A DNA stretch of 64,000 bases from Symbiodinium natans (GCA_905221605.1 CAJNDS010000668.1:390055-454054), one strand, 5' to 3'; shown: positions 10,993 to 18,974, numbered from the stretch's first letter. The notes: generated by a model from the letters alone, not told the origin. Program-made: numbers and translations.

Positions 10993-12812
10993 AACTTCGA
11001 GAGCTGTTCCTCAGCCCTTTTTGCTTTAACCAGCCATTCTCTGGTCTCCGATCCTTTTTCATCATTCGACTCATTGGCCGATCCATGGAACTCGTCCAAA
11101 ATGCAACATTCCTGTTCAGCAATTAGGCGTCGAATACTCAAATGCTCCTCTAGAGCCCATTGATGCGCCTCAAGCACAGCGTAGTCGACTTCCTCTGCAA
11201 GGTCGTCCAGCGAGGTCTCTTTCAACGTCATTTTTAACCGCTTCCTTTTTTCACCTTCTTCAGCTTGTGGTTCTGGAAGAGGAAACTTGCATTGGAGAAG
11301 ATAGCACCTATCCTTGTAGCTCAATCGCTCCATAAAAACAGGTGTGTACCCTGTCAAGGATACTCTGTTCCCTTTCCAAGGCATAGGACCATGCAGTTTT
11401 CTCGGAAAGAACGACATGAAGTTCCAGTGGATATCCACCAATTTTCCAGGTAAGACTTTCTTCCCATAGGATTGCTCCACCACTTCAGCTCCTTCCTCCA
11501 AAACCTTTTCATCCTCAACCCACAGCTGACCTTCTTTATAGTCACCAAAGCCACACACATAATTGCAGCAATGCTTTTCATTGTGACTATCCCTATGCAA
11601 TGATACCGGAGCATTGCACGAGACCTGAAGAGCAGAAAATTTGGCTTCAGGATTGTGGTGCCTCACGAATGATGTCAAATAACGACATAGCCATGGCCTT
11701 CGATGGGTCTCCTTTGTAATACCACACACTCCGCCATGAGTATAGTGGCCCAACACCAGAGCTCGTGTACTTGTGCACCAATTGTTGATACCACCTCTCC
11801 GATTCACCCTCTTTGGGTATACAATCCCTTCCAAAAGCTCCTCACAGTCCACGTAATCATACACAGACCTCTCATACATTGACTTGGCTTTTTGTTCTTC
11901 TTTTTCCAACTGTGTTCCATCCTCGGCAGTCTCACTTTTGCAGACCAAATAAGCATTTTCATGAGGAGAACAGCATGTCGGCCAATACTCATCACCAGGA
12001 ACATTGTCCTCAACATCTGCATTTTCTTCCAGCTCCCCCAAACCCTGCATGTCATCCTCGAAAATTTCTAAGGGCGGACTCTCCCCCCGCTTGCGAAGCA
12101 AGCGCAAAGAGCCCACATGACCACGCAGTGAAGAGGCCGGGCTTTTTTCCTTTAACCGACGGTGAGCTGGAGGATCGCGAGGCGGAGGTAAAGGAGGACC
12201 TTCCTCATCAGCGAACCGAAGCGCTGGTTTTTTCCCCTTGAGACGATGCTCCGGAGGAGAAGGCTCCTGTTCTTCTACCACCCCTTCCAGCTCCAATGCA
12301 GGCGGTTCCTTTATATTGGAAAAAATCGTAGTGCAGGGAAATAACACCAGTTCATCCGGATCTTTGGCAGTCCCTTGAGCTTCCACCCAATAACCACCAG
12401 GTAGGTCATCGCATGGACCCAAAAGAAGCGCGGGCTGCGTACGATCGACCCATTGCCGACCTTTCTTTGTTCCATCCGGACCCAGCAACTCCCACGGACG
12501 ACGTTTGACTTGAATCTGAGCACCAAAGGGAAGCAATGCTTTCGGTTTCAAACCCAACTCCCTTTCAGCTTTCTGCCACCGTAACATTGACCAATGGCGA
12601 GCAGCCAGTGCCCAATACGCCGGCCCGAGTCGCGCCTCCTTTAAGAGCGACCTTACACCACGTTTGAATAAACCCACACATGCTTCAGCGCGCCCATTTG
12701 TTTGCGGGACTCCAGGATCACCAGTGGTCCTATATATCAGACGAGTTTCACAAAAGGACCGGAAGCGTGCATTGACAAACTCCCCCGCTCGATCTGAGTG
12801 GATTCTCAACAC
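10980..12812 (-). CDS. Integrase (C part) and oxygenase-like domain
   Basis: Continues the preceding frame directly after an in-frame TAG, so it is not a separate gene; the nominal start is a GTG. It opens with RIHSDRAGEF, the second catalytic Asp (Asp7). The catalytic Glu (TNGRAEACVG, Glu43) follows after exactly 35 residues, the DD35E spacing. An integrase C-terminal part follows, then a charged linker with repeated LKxKxPA segments. From about residue 345 to 500 lies a compact domain with HRD (His406, Asp408) and LHGPMPWKGNR (His474, Arg483). The end is charged and helical. The frame closes at a TAG, where a one-base shift near 10980-11010 would continue into reverse transcriptase. Confidence 0.85.
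   Translation of the reverse strand: MLRIHSDRAGEFVNARFRSFCETRLIYRTTGDPGVPQTNGRAEACVGLFKRGVRSLLKEARLGPAYWALAARHWSMLRWQKAERELGLKPKALLPFGAQIQVKRRPWELLGPDGTKKGRQWVDRTQPALLLGPCDDLPGGYWVEAQGTAKDPDELVLFPCTTIFSNIKEPPALELEGVVEEQEPSPPEHRLKGKKPALRFADEEGPPLPPPRDPPAHRRLKEKSPASSLRGHVGSLRLLRKRGESPPLEIFEDDMQGLGELEENADVEDNVPGDEYWPTCCSPHENAYLVCKSETAEDGTQLEKEEQKAKSMYERSVYDYVDCEELLEGIVYPKRVNRRGGINNWCTSTRALVLGHYTHGGVCGITKETHRRPWLCRYLTSFVRHHNPEAKFSALQVSCNAPVSLHRDSHNEKHCCNYVCGFGDYKEGQLWVEDEKVLEEGAEVVEQSYGKKVLPGKLVDIHWNFMSFFPRKLHGPMPWKGNRVSLTGYTPVFMERLSYKDRCYLLQCKFPLPEPQAEEGEKRKRLKMTLKETSLDDLAEEVDYAVLEAHQWALEEHLSIRRLIAEQECCILDEFHGSANESNDEKGSETREWLVKAKRAEEQLSKFWSK
11313..11780 (-). other. 2-oxoglutarate/Fe(II) oxygenase-like domain
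   Basis: The order LHRDSHN, GQLWVED, then FFPRKLHGPMPWKGNRVSL fits a double-stranded beta-helix oxygenase. HxD and a distal His (His474) would bind iron, and Arg483, nine residues on, would bind 2-oxoglutarate. The GG/G-x-LW strand and the PW-x-G-x-R-V turn are where such enzymes have them. Family members include AlkB, prolyl hydroxylases and TET/JBP. I cannot place it among them, and the assignment rests on motif order only. Confidence 0.6.
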
Positions 12813-12815
12813 CGG

Positions 12816-15800
12816 CTACCCATGTCTCTGCAAGCGCACCATCATTCTTTGAACCGCCGACAAAACAGTTGTTTGCTGTTTATCCACAATCGGCTCCACC
12901 ATAACGAAGTTGATCATACGGACAGGTTGGGTCAAATGGTCCTTCAGTTCCTTCCAGGATTTTTCAGAAGCTTGGATTTTCAACACCTCTGCCTCCAGAA
13001 CTGGTGCAGGTTCCACCGGTGCAGAGTCTTCCTCCTCGAAGTTCGCGACGGCATCGCCTAACCATTCTCCAACACCAGCACCTTCATCTACCACCTGATC
13101 TTCCACCTCATCCGCATCTTCCTCCTTTTTAAGAGGGTGACCCACATTGGGATCCAACATTGGAAATTGATACACACCAATAACAGCGTGTCGTGGCTTC
13201 TGCTGGTGAGCATCCTTTGAACACTTGTATGGACCTGCTAAGTCCAGTGATAAAGTGTAAGCATCCCCATGTTTCCGCCTCAAATGGCGACGCTCTTTTC
13301 CAGCGGCAGACACACAAATTTGACAATCACGTCTGAAAGGAATATGCCCCCTTAGGCAATGGTCACGGAAAGCTCGCTCCTCCGTTGTCAGCCTCCGTAA
13401 CGTCCCTTCTCGTTCTTCCTTTTTTAACACCGTAGCTTCCCGTTCAGCATCGCTCTCATGCAACCATTGTGCCAACCTGTGACGTATTCTTTTAACCAAT
13501 CCAAACGCCCATCGCGCCCATATGGAGGACTGTCCAACACGTTCTTCCAGGGTAGAAGCGAATGTTGCCGACCACGGAACAACCACGCGAACCTGTTCCA
13601 ACGATTCCCACAGTTCCATATCAGACACCAGGAAAGTCGTAGGTTTCACCAGAGCATGTCCCAATGCTCCCTGATCAAAATGTGCAGCGTGCATTCCATA
13701 ACGCTCACAAAAGCTTTTCACCTCTGGCCAACTCCAGAAGGTAGGACTTGAGAGCCCTTCCTGAGAACCATCCACCAGATCCTCAGCACTCAAGACCGTT
13801 TTGCCGTTCTGAGAAAAATCCTTCCCTATGAGTTCAGGGTCCCCAGGGCTTTCCATACCAAAGAAGACAGAACTCCCATTGATGACTTCAGCAGTTCCAC
13901 ACCTTGAATGCACCGCCACGTCATATAGGAAAAGCATCTTCAGAAGTAAAACACCATCCTTTTGAGCTAATTCTTGATGTGGCCAAGGAAGACTCTTTAA
14001 CCCCAACCGTTCAGGCCCACAGCGTCGGCGTAATACAGGTGGACCACCGTCTTCACCTCTCAACCTTGACACTGTCCTGCATGGAGGTCCTCCAACCACA
14101 GCAACCACCTTTCCTTCAGCCGCCAGATGCAGAAGATACTTCCAGACGCTCGAATTATGTAGGTCACCGCCTTTCTTCAAATCCAGCTCCAGTACCTCCA
14201 CATCCCGACTGGGAAAATGCCATTTTTGTTTTCCCGAAAATAGGTGTACCACCACCCTTTTTGCTCGTGCCAGCCGTCTCCTTTTATGACGGTTGAAAGG
14301 CAACGCCGCAATATCTCCACGTGGCAACAGCTCCATCAGCATATTTTCTGGTATATCCCCATAATACCACCGAAGAAACCGCCAGCATGCCTGGACGAAC
14401 TCCTCCTCATTCGCTGACGCTGTCCGCGCTGCGCTTTGCAACGACGCTTTTACAGCCACCTCGTTGTCCGTATTCGGACACCCTTGAACCATACGTGCCA
14501 CCTTCAATGCTTGCTTTGGTGAACACCAATCCATTTCATCAATGATCTGAAGCGCCACCTCCTTTTCCAAACAAGGGCACCCATTCAGATCACGAACGCG
14601 AAGTTCTCCCAGAACAGGATGTGAGGCTGTGCACTTGCCACCACGCCACTGAACTCTGAGACCAACCAAGGCGCTCGCTTTGCCAATTGGTACTAGTGAA
14701 TCTACCATTTCAGGAGTTACCAGGGTCCCACCTGGGGTAATACACATCTCCCGAGATCCAACAGCTAAAGACACCAACACCTTTTGCTGCGGAAGCTGTT
14801 CACCAGGACGAAGTGATCTGAGAGGATGTGATGCTCCCGAGTCCAACATGCCCATTCCCGAACACTCATTGGTGTCAGAAACCCTGGCCACATGTAGAAC
14901 GCATACTCCTCGGCCTTCTCCCTGCTTCGGCAACAACGTGGCATCAGACGAACCGACTCCACAGTCCGCCCTTCCATTCCTCCATTGAGAATGGGACAAC
15001 GACGCACGCTGCCTTTCAGCATGCAAAACCATTTTCTCAGCTGTTTTGTAATCCATAACCAAACAGCCATGTTCAAACCATAAGAGTTGGTCCAGCGAAG
15101 ATTTTGCACTCACGTGACACATCCCATTGATCACGGTGAGGTTCGCCCCAAACTCCAAGATCAACCAGAGAGGGATAATCAGGGGCCCATTGTCTTCCCT
15201 AATCAACGTCCCTTTCTCTGTAATCCTCATTGTCACACCACCAAGCGCGCTTTGCACCATAACAGTAGTGTCGGGTAAACATTCCCATGGAAAAAGCGTC
15301 CGCACAAGATGCGTAGCAGCTGTATCCACCAACGCCACTCTCCCGTCCTGCTGAAACAATCCAGAGTCACATAACATTCGAACGCTGGGCTCTCCGCTTG
15401 ATGCTGACTGCGCTGATGACAGCTTCATAGATTTCAGCACTTCCAACGCTTCAGCAAGGACCTGATTGGTTGTTGATGGTGATGAGGGACTTGCAGAACC
15501 TTTATCCAATCCCGCATTAGCCATCTCATCTCCCACTTCAGCCACTTCTGCCTTTTTGGCATTTCCCCATTTTGCACCTTTGCCGCCCTTTCCCCCTTTG
15601 GGAGAATTCCCTTTAGATCTATTCCTTTCAGGATTTGAGTCCGCATTGGAACTTACACCATCTTTGTATGGACACTGCGGCTGTAAATGGCCAATGGCCC
15701 CACATTCAAAACATCTTCCACGCTCCAGGGAGTCCTTATCATGGCGAAATTTGCACCGTGATCCGAACTTGCAGCCTGCTTCTGTCTTCCCATATATCCA

Positions 15801-17609
15801 ACAGAAAGGACGTTCACCATCTCCGCTGTATCTTTTTCCTTTTCCTTTGCCTTTGTCACCCTCCTCCGTCTCGTCACCAGTTCCCTTTTGGGCCTTGTTT
15901 AACCTGGCCCTTTTCTTGGCGTCCGAGTCCTGCTTCACCTCTTGTTCACCAGCGCTATGCAATAGCAGTTCAAATTCTGCTTGTAACATTTCAGCTAGTT
16001 GTGTCGCAGTTTCAGAGGTCGGCGAGTAGTCCACCCCCAATTTCTCCCGGAAGGATGCCACTCTAAAATGCACCGTAGGGTGCTTTGCCAGCAACGCGGA
16101 TGATAAAGCATCCAATCCCTTGATAAGCAAGGTAGCATCCGGCTCAGATGCTCGCAACTCCCTTAACCGGGAACGCCATTGCGCCCATTGTCGCACTCCC
16201 TTAATAGCCTCCGAGATCGAGGTTGCTGAGGATGGTTGCACCAAGAAGTTTAACATCGTGCTGCGCTCGTTTGCTCCACCTGGTTGGTAAACTGTCAGCA
16301 ACTTGTAAAATATCATCACCGACCCCAACATTCGAGTGGAAACGATCTCGGTCTTCAATCTCTCCGGAATCGCTTGTAGCAGCAAAGACACCGCTCTCTG
16401 CTCCAACAAAACATGCACAGTTCGAACCCCCTTGAGCCCTTCCAGCTCAGCCTTGATGCCCAACCTTTCCAGCGGAGAAACACTCAACCATTTGGCGTAC
16501 GCCTCATACGCCTTTGTATAGACGGATTGCCACCACACTCTTCCTGTATCTGTCAGCGAAGACAACATTGGTTCGATCATTGCGATCCAATCACCTAGTG
16601 CCGTCGGATTGCTTGGTGTGTAGTCTGCCAAAGTAGGAAGGCTCATCACATGCTTCCCAAGAGCCTCCGGACGTTCAGTTCCAGAACTATCACCAATGTT
16701 TGGCATCCCACGTGGCACCACAGCTCCAGGAGGTAAGCTGACCTTTCCACCAGGCCCTTGCGGCAGTCCATGTCCCATTCCGGGCGTAAACACTGTAAGC
16801 GGAACCTTCTCTAATTCCAACTTCCCAGCAATCATTTTCCACCGATATGGAACATCATCCACCATTGTATATCCACCCGATCCTGTTGAGTTCTCTTGCA
16901 TTGAAGTTTCCCGAGCTGAGACAAAACCGGGCTGATTTCCCAACAGTGCGGCAGAACCATCAACGCCTGACGGCAAGGAAGTAATCGGAACATGTGTTAA
17001 ACCAGGTGGTCCACTTGCATATCCACCACTTGCAGAACCTCCCATGGGGTAATTCAATGGAGGCAATCTGGAGGGTTTCTTCCCTTCAGTTACGTGCATC
17101 ATTGGCACTTCCTTCTCATCCTCCACGTGAACCTCCCCTTTCCTGGGCTCAGGCAAGGGTTGAAGGTCACAACCCTTTGGAAGGTCGTAGCCCTCAATCG
17201 GCAGCCATGTCCCATCAGGCAACACAGTCCAGAAGCCACCCATACCATCAGTATAGAAAACTTGTCCTGGCAGGTACTGCTTCTCTGGAGTCATTCCCAA
17301 CGGATATGCAGCGTTCGCGTCCACCACTCCAGTGCTCCGTGCTCTCGAAGCTGACCCAGATGCAGCAGAGGTATAGCTTTTCTCCTCCACCCGATGCAGT
17401 CTATTTCCCAGCTCCTTTGTTTGCACAAGCAACTCTTTCAGCGCACGCTTTACCACCGCCATATCTTCACCTTGTTCTTCACCGCTCAAATCAGGAATGA
17501 GCTCTTCCTCGCCTTGTGTCTCACCAATATTCCCTCTTTCCATCTGGCCCATCAACCCTGAAGATGGCCTCTCAGCTGGAACCGGCTCCCGATCCCGAAG
17601 TTCTGGCAA
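12816..17609 (-). CDS. Gag - protease x2 - methyltransferase-like - integrase (N part)
   Basis: 1597 codons. Residues about 50-80 could form a coiled coil. About 330-560 look like a copia Gag capsid (LGDWIAMIEPML, Trp341). A CCCH finger follows (Cys603, Cys613, Cys619, His623), then a CCHC knuckle (Cys633-Cys646). Two aspartic-protease-like domains have active-site motifs DTAATH (Asp762) and DSGASH (Asp923). A methyltransferase-like domain spans about 1115-1330. The integrase zinc site is His1417, His1422, Cys1429, Cys1432, and the first catalytic residue is Asp1456 (LSLDLAGPYKC). After that comes an acidic linker, so the gap to the second catalytic Asp is about 150 residues, roughly double the usual. 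The frame ends at an in-frame TAG just before the second catalytic Asp. ATG at 17609 is only the first in this frame; the real start is probably upstream in the other frame. Confidence 0.9.
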   Translation of the reverse strand: MPELRDREPVPAERPSSGLMGQMERGNIGETQGEEELIPDLSGEEQGEDMAVVKRALKELLVQTKELGNRLHRVEEKSYTSAASGSASRARSTGVVDANAAYPLGMTPEKQYLPGQVFYTDGMGGFWTVLPDGTWLPIEGYDLPKGCDLQPLPEPRKGEVHVEDEKEVPMMHVTEGKKPSRLPPLNYPMGGSASGGYASGPPGLTHVPITSLPSGVDGSAALLGNQPGFVSARETSMQENSTGSGGYTMVDDVPYRWKMIAGKLELEKVPLTVFTPGMGHGLPQGPGGKVSLPPGAVVPRGMPNIGDSSGTERPEALGKHVMSLPTLADYTPSNPTALGDWIAMIEPMLSSLTDTGRVWWQSVYTKAYEAYAKWLSVSPLERLGIKAELEGLKGVRTVHVLLEQRAVSLLLQAIPERLKTEIVSTRMLGSVMIFYKLLTVYQPGGANERSTMLNFLVQPSSATSISEAIKGVRQWAQWRSRLRELRASEPDATLLIKGLDALSSALLAKHPTVHFRVASFREKLGVDYSPTSETATQLAEMLQAEFELLLHSAGEQEVKQDSDAKKRARLNKAQKGTGDETEEGDKGKGKGKRYSGDGERPFCWIYGKTEAGCKFGSRCKFRHDKDSLERGRCFECGAIGHLQPQCPYKDGVSSNADSNPERNRSKGNSPKGGKGGKGAKWGNAKKAEVAEVGDEMANAGLDKGSASPSSPSTTNQVLAEALEVLKSMKLSSAQSASSGEPSVRMLCDSGLFQQDGRVALVDTAATHLVRTLFPWECLPDTTVMVQSALGGVTMRITEKGTLIREDNGPLIIPLWLILEFGANLTVINGMCHVSAKSSLDQLLWFEHGCLVMDYKTAEKMVLHAERQRASLSHSQWRNGRADCGVGSSDATLLPKQGEGRGVCVLHVARVSDTNECSGMGMLDSGASHPLRSLRPGEQLPQQKVLVSLAVGSREMCITPGGTLVTPEMVDSLVPIGKASALVGLRVQWRGGKCTASHPVLGELRVRDLNGCPCLEKEVALQIIDEMDWCSPKQALKVARMVQGCPNTDNEVAVKASLQSAARTASANEEEFVQACWRFLRWYYGDIPENMLMELLPRGDIAALPFNRHKRRRLARAKRVVVHLFSGKQKWHFPSRDVEVLELDLKKGGDLHNSSVWKYLLHLAAEGKVVAVVGGPPCRTVSRLRGEDGGPPVLRRRCGPERLGLKSLPWPHQELAQKDGVLLLKMLFLYDVAVHSRCGTAEVINGSSVFFGMESPGDPELIGKDFSQNGKTVLSAEDLVDGSQEGLSSPTFWSWPEVKSFCERYGMHAAHFDQGALGHALVKPTTFLVSDMELWESLEQVRVVVPWSATFASTLEERVGQSSIWARWAFGLVKRIRHRLAQWLHESDAEREATVLKKEEREGTLRRLTTEERAFRDHCLRGHIPFRRDCQICVSAAGKERRHLRRKHGDAYTLSLDLAGPYKCSKDAHQQKPRHAVIGVYQFPMLDPNVGHPLKKEEDADEVEDQVVDEGAGVGEWLGDAVANFEEEDSAPVEPAPVLEAEVLKIQASEKSWKELKDHLTQPVRMINFVMVEPIVDKQQTTVLSAVQRMMVRLQRHG
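13620..14267 (-). other. C5-methyltransferase-like domain in the copia polyprotein
   Basis: Motif I-like HLFSG (about 1122-1126) is followed by a strand ending in acidic residues (VLELDL). Then comes VVGGPPCRTVSRLR with Cys1177 at the motif IV PC position, then MESP (Glu1253) at the ENV/motif VI place. After it FDQGALG...KPTTFLVS fills the place of motif VIII but lacks QxRxR. No clear target-recognition domain is visible. Catalytic Cys and Glu are present, so activity is possible, but the SAM loop GxGG is missing. Dinoflagellate retrotransposons carrying cytosine methyltransferases have been reported; whether this is the same lineage needs a profile search. Confidence 0.65.
14370..15347 (-). 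other. Tandem pair of aspartic-protease domains
   Basis: Two copies of one pattern sit 161 residues apart. Each runs D-[ST]-[GA]-A-[ST]-H-x-[LV]-R, then LP, a V-x-V strand, an A-x-G turn, M-x-I-T and GTL. The second (DSGASH) is the canonical dinoflagellate copia form. The first has Ala in place of Gly (DTA). Retroviral-type proteases act as dimers, so a fused pair could work as one pepsin-like chain. That last step is inference. Confidence 0.75.
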
Positions 17610-17911
17610 CGACGGTGGTCTTCTTGTTTCTTCACCACTCCTATCCCCTCCGCTCGCAGGAGACTTGCTGGCCTTGATTGCCTTAGTCTCATCTCTTCAT
17701 GAGCCCGCTCGCTCCAGAAAGGATTCGCTGCTGGAACCGGAACCACTTCGTTTTCCACCTGAGACGTTGGTTGTATCATTGCAACCTCCCTACCATCTGT
17801 CAGCGCTTGTACCATTTGTTGCCGTTCTTCACCCCCATCACCACGATTTTCTTCGGCTTCATTGGCCGCGGATGACAGTCCAGGTTCCGACCGACGCCGC
17901 AACATGTCCAT
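17552..17911 (-). CDS. Probable Gag N-terminus, separate frame
   Basis: The first ATG after the 5' LTR opens here (MDMLRRRSEPG...), about 60 bases inside the element. The frame is acidic and Gln/Arg-rich and runs until a stop inside the next ORF. The next frame is open back to about 17696, so the two overlap by about 145 bases. A one-base shift within this overlap would join them. This could be a sequence lesion, an assembly error or a programmed frameshift; the sequence does not tell which. The stretch after the overlap is probably not translated in this frame. Confidence 0.6.
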   Translation of the reverse strand: MDMLRRRSEPGLSSAANEAEENRGDGGEERQQMVQALTDGREVAMIQPTSQVENEVVPVPAANPFWSERAHEEMRLRQSRPASLLRAEGIGVVKKQEDHRRCQNFGIGSRFQLRGHLQG

Positions 17912-17956
17912 TGCGCCAAACAAGCGTAGAATCTTACCTATACCGCAGGAAGCCTA

Positions 17957-17972
17957 ATTTGGGCTCATAACC
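17957..17972 (-). promoter_or_regulatory. Primer-binding site, initiator-tRNA anticodon-arm type
   Basis: Directly after the 5' LTR the - strand reads GGTTATGAGCCCA. This is complementary to the anticodon arm of an initiator-type tRNA-Met (GGGCTCATAACC), not to a tRNA 3' end. It resembles the site of Drosophila copia, which primes with a half-tRNA fragment. Confidence 0.75.
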
Positions 17973-18194
17973 TACGGGGGGAACCCGAAGGGGGACGAGA
18001 AACCGAAAAGTCAACCCCAACAGAATCCCTTGATTTCCCTGGATCAACCACACAACAAACCCAAACCACAGGGCACTCACCTTTTACTACCAGGCACATG
18101 GCCCAGTCTTGAGCCAAAAAATGATTTCCGGGTTTATTAACCCTTTCAACTTCCAACACTAACTTCTTTCTACAATACCAGTTGCAGCTCCGCA
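17973..18194 (-). repeat. 5' LTR of the copia element
   Basis: Begins TGCGGAGC and ends CCCCCGTA on the - strand, so the ends are TG...TA rather than the usual TG...CA. Identical to the other LTR except one C/T. It should hold the promoter and the R region; a spliced-leader-like stretch lies in its first half. Confidence 0.95.
18108..18131 (-). other. Spliced-leader-like sequence in the 5' LTR
   Basis: The - strand contains TTTTGGCTCAAG, identical to the last 12 bases of the dinoflagellate spliced leader as recalled, with a CCG a few bases upstream as in the leader. It may be a leader acquired when a trans-spliced transcript was reverse-transcribed. Confidence 0.65.
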
Positions 18195-18199
18195 TAGGG
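18195..18199. repeat. Target-site duplication TAGGG, right copy
   Basis: Partner of the copy beside the 3' LTR. It is followed at once by further TTTAGGG units. Confidence 0.8.
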
Positions 18200-18260
18200 T
18201 TTAGGGTTTAGGGTTTAGGGTTTAGGGTCCTAAACCCTGAACCCTACACCTCCCCCCGAG
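18199..18260. repeat. TTTAGGG units right of the copia element
   Basis: Five units continue the array that the element split, followed by CCCTAAA-type units up to the next exon. Confidence 0.9.
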
Positions 18261-18299
18261 GTATCCAACTACCAAGACATGATGAAGGCCACCGGGAGA
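18261..18299 (+). CDS. Candidate coding micro-exon
   Basis: 13 codons, phase 0: VSNYQDMMKATGR between CCCCCGAG| and |GTTTCAGGG, a degenerate telomere-type donor. The frame stays open for a further 20 codons, so the end is uncertain. Confidence 0.5.
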
Positions 18300-18587
18300 G
18301 TTTCAGGGCGCGTTGCTAAACACCTGGGTGTGAGGCGCTGGGGTGTTGAACCCGAAACGCTGACCCTAAACCCTATACCCTAAATCCTAAACCCTAAACC
18401 CTAAACACATTGGATTGAGGGCTCTGGTCCAAGGCTTCTGGCTTTGGGGGTGCGGAGCCCAAGACCCTGTGAGCCCTGAACCCGACACCCCAAAACCTCC
18501 CCAAAATTCCTCAAACCCTTAAGTCCCTTAAGCCCCTTAAGACCCTTAAATCCCTTAAGCCCCTTAAACCCCTTAAATCCCCCAAAC

Positions 18588-18699
18588 TACTACTTGCTTA
18601 AGAACCCCAAAAAGAATCAAAGCATCAGAACCCCTATATTACTTATATTACCCTTAATAAGGAAGAAGACTTTGTTGGGGTTCTTCAGCAAAATAGTAG
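18588..18699. repeat. Family D MITE-like element
   Basis: Ends CTACTACTTGCTTAAGAACCCC and GGGGTTCTT..AATAGTAG are inverted. Other copies are at about 420-528 and 41012-41118. Confidence 0.8.
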
Positions 18700-18878
18700 A
18701 AAACCCTAGACGCTCGAACCCATGAGCCGCCACCCTAATATTCAGAGAGCCCTTAGAACCTCTGAGTCCCAAATCCCCCAAAAAAGCCCCAAAAAAGCCC
18801 TGCAAGCCCAGAACCCTAAACCCTAAACCCTAAACCCTAAACCCTAAACCCTAAACCCTAAACCCTAAACCCCCCAAG

Positions 18879-18974
18879 GAGCGCCTCAATCGCTTGGGAT
18901 CGGGAGCCCAGCGCTTCAAAGCCACGGCGAGCCCCGCCGAGGCAGTAAAAGACGCGGCTCCTCGACGGAAGCAG
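18879..18974 (+). CDS. Candidate coding micro-exon
   Basis: 32 codons, phase 0 at both ends: ERLNRLGSGAQRFKATASPA and so on to RRKQ. Upstream is CCCTAAA x7 closing CCCCCCAAG|, downstream CAG|GTTTAGGG. One of the clearest examples of an exon bounded by inverted telomere-like repeats. Confidence 0.75.

Larger units (their letters stand above)
8292..18194 (-). mobile_element. Complete Ty1/copia LTR retrotransposon, 9.9 kb
   Basis: Two 222-bp LTRs differing at one base flank a - strand polyprotein in copia order (Gag, protease, integrase, RT, RNase H). The element has a primer-binding site, a purine tract and a 5-bp TAGGG duplication on both sides. It is about twice the usual copia size because of a long Gag, a duplicated protease, a methyltransferase-like domain before integrase and an oxygenase-like domain between integrase and RT. 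It lies antisense to the surrounding + strand exons, inside a TTTAGGG block. Removing it with one TAGGG restores the repeat register. The near-identical LTRs imply recent insertion, yet the reading frame is broken in several places. Confidence 0.96.

Noticed and set aside
8795-17970. Many + strand ORFs across the copia element
   Set aside because: They are antisense shadows of the long - strand polyprotein, which carries recognisable motifs.
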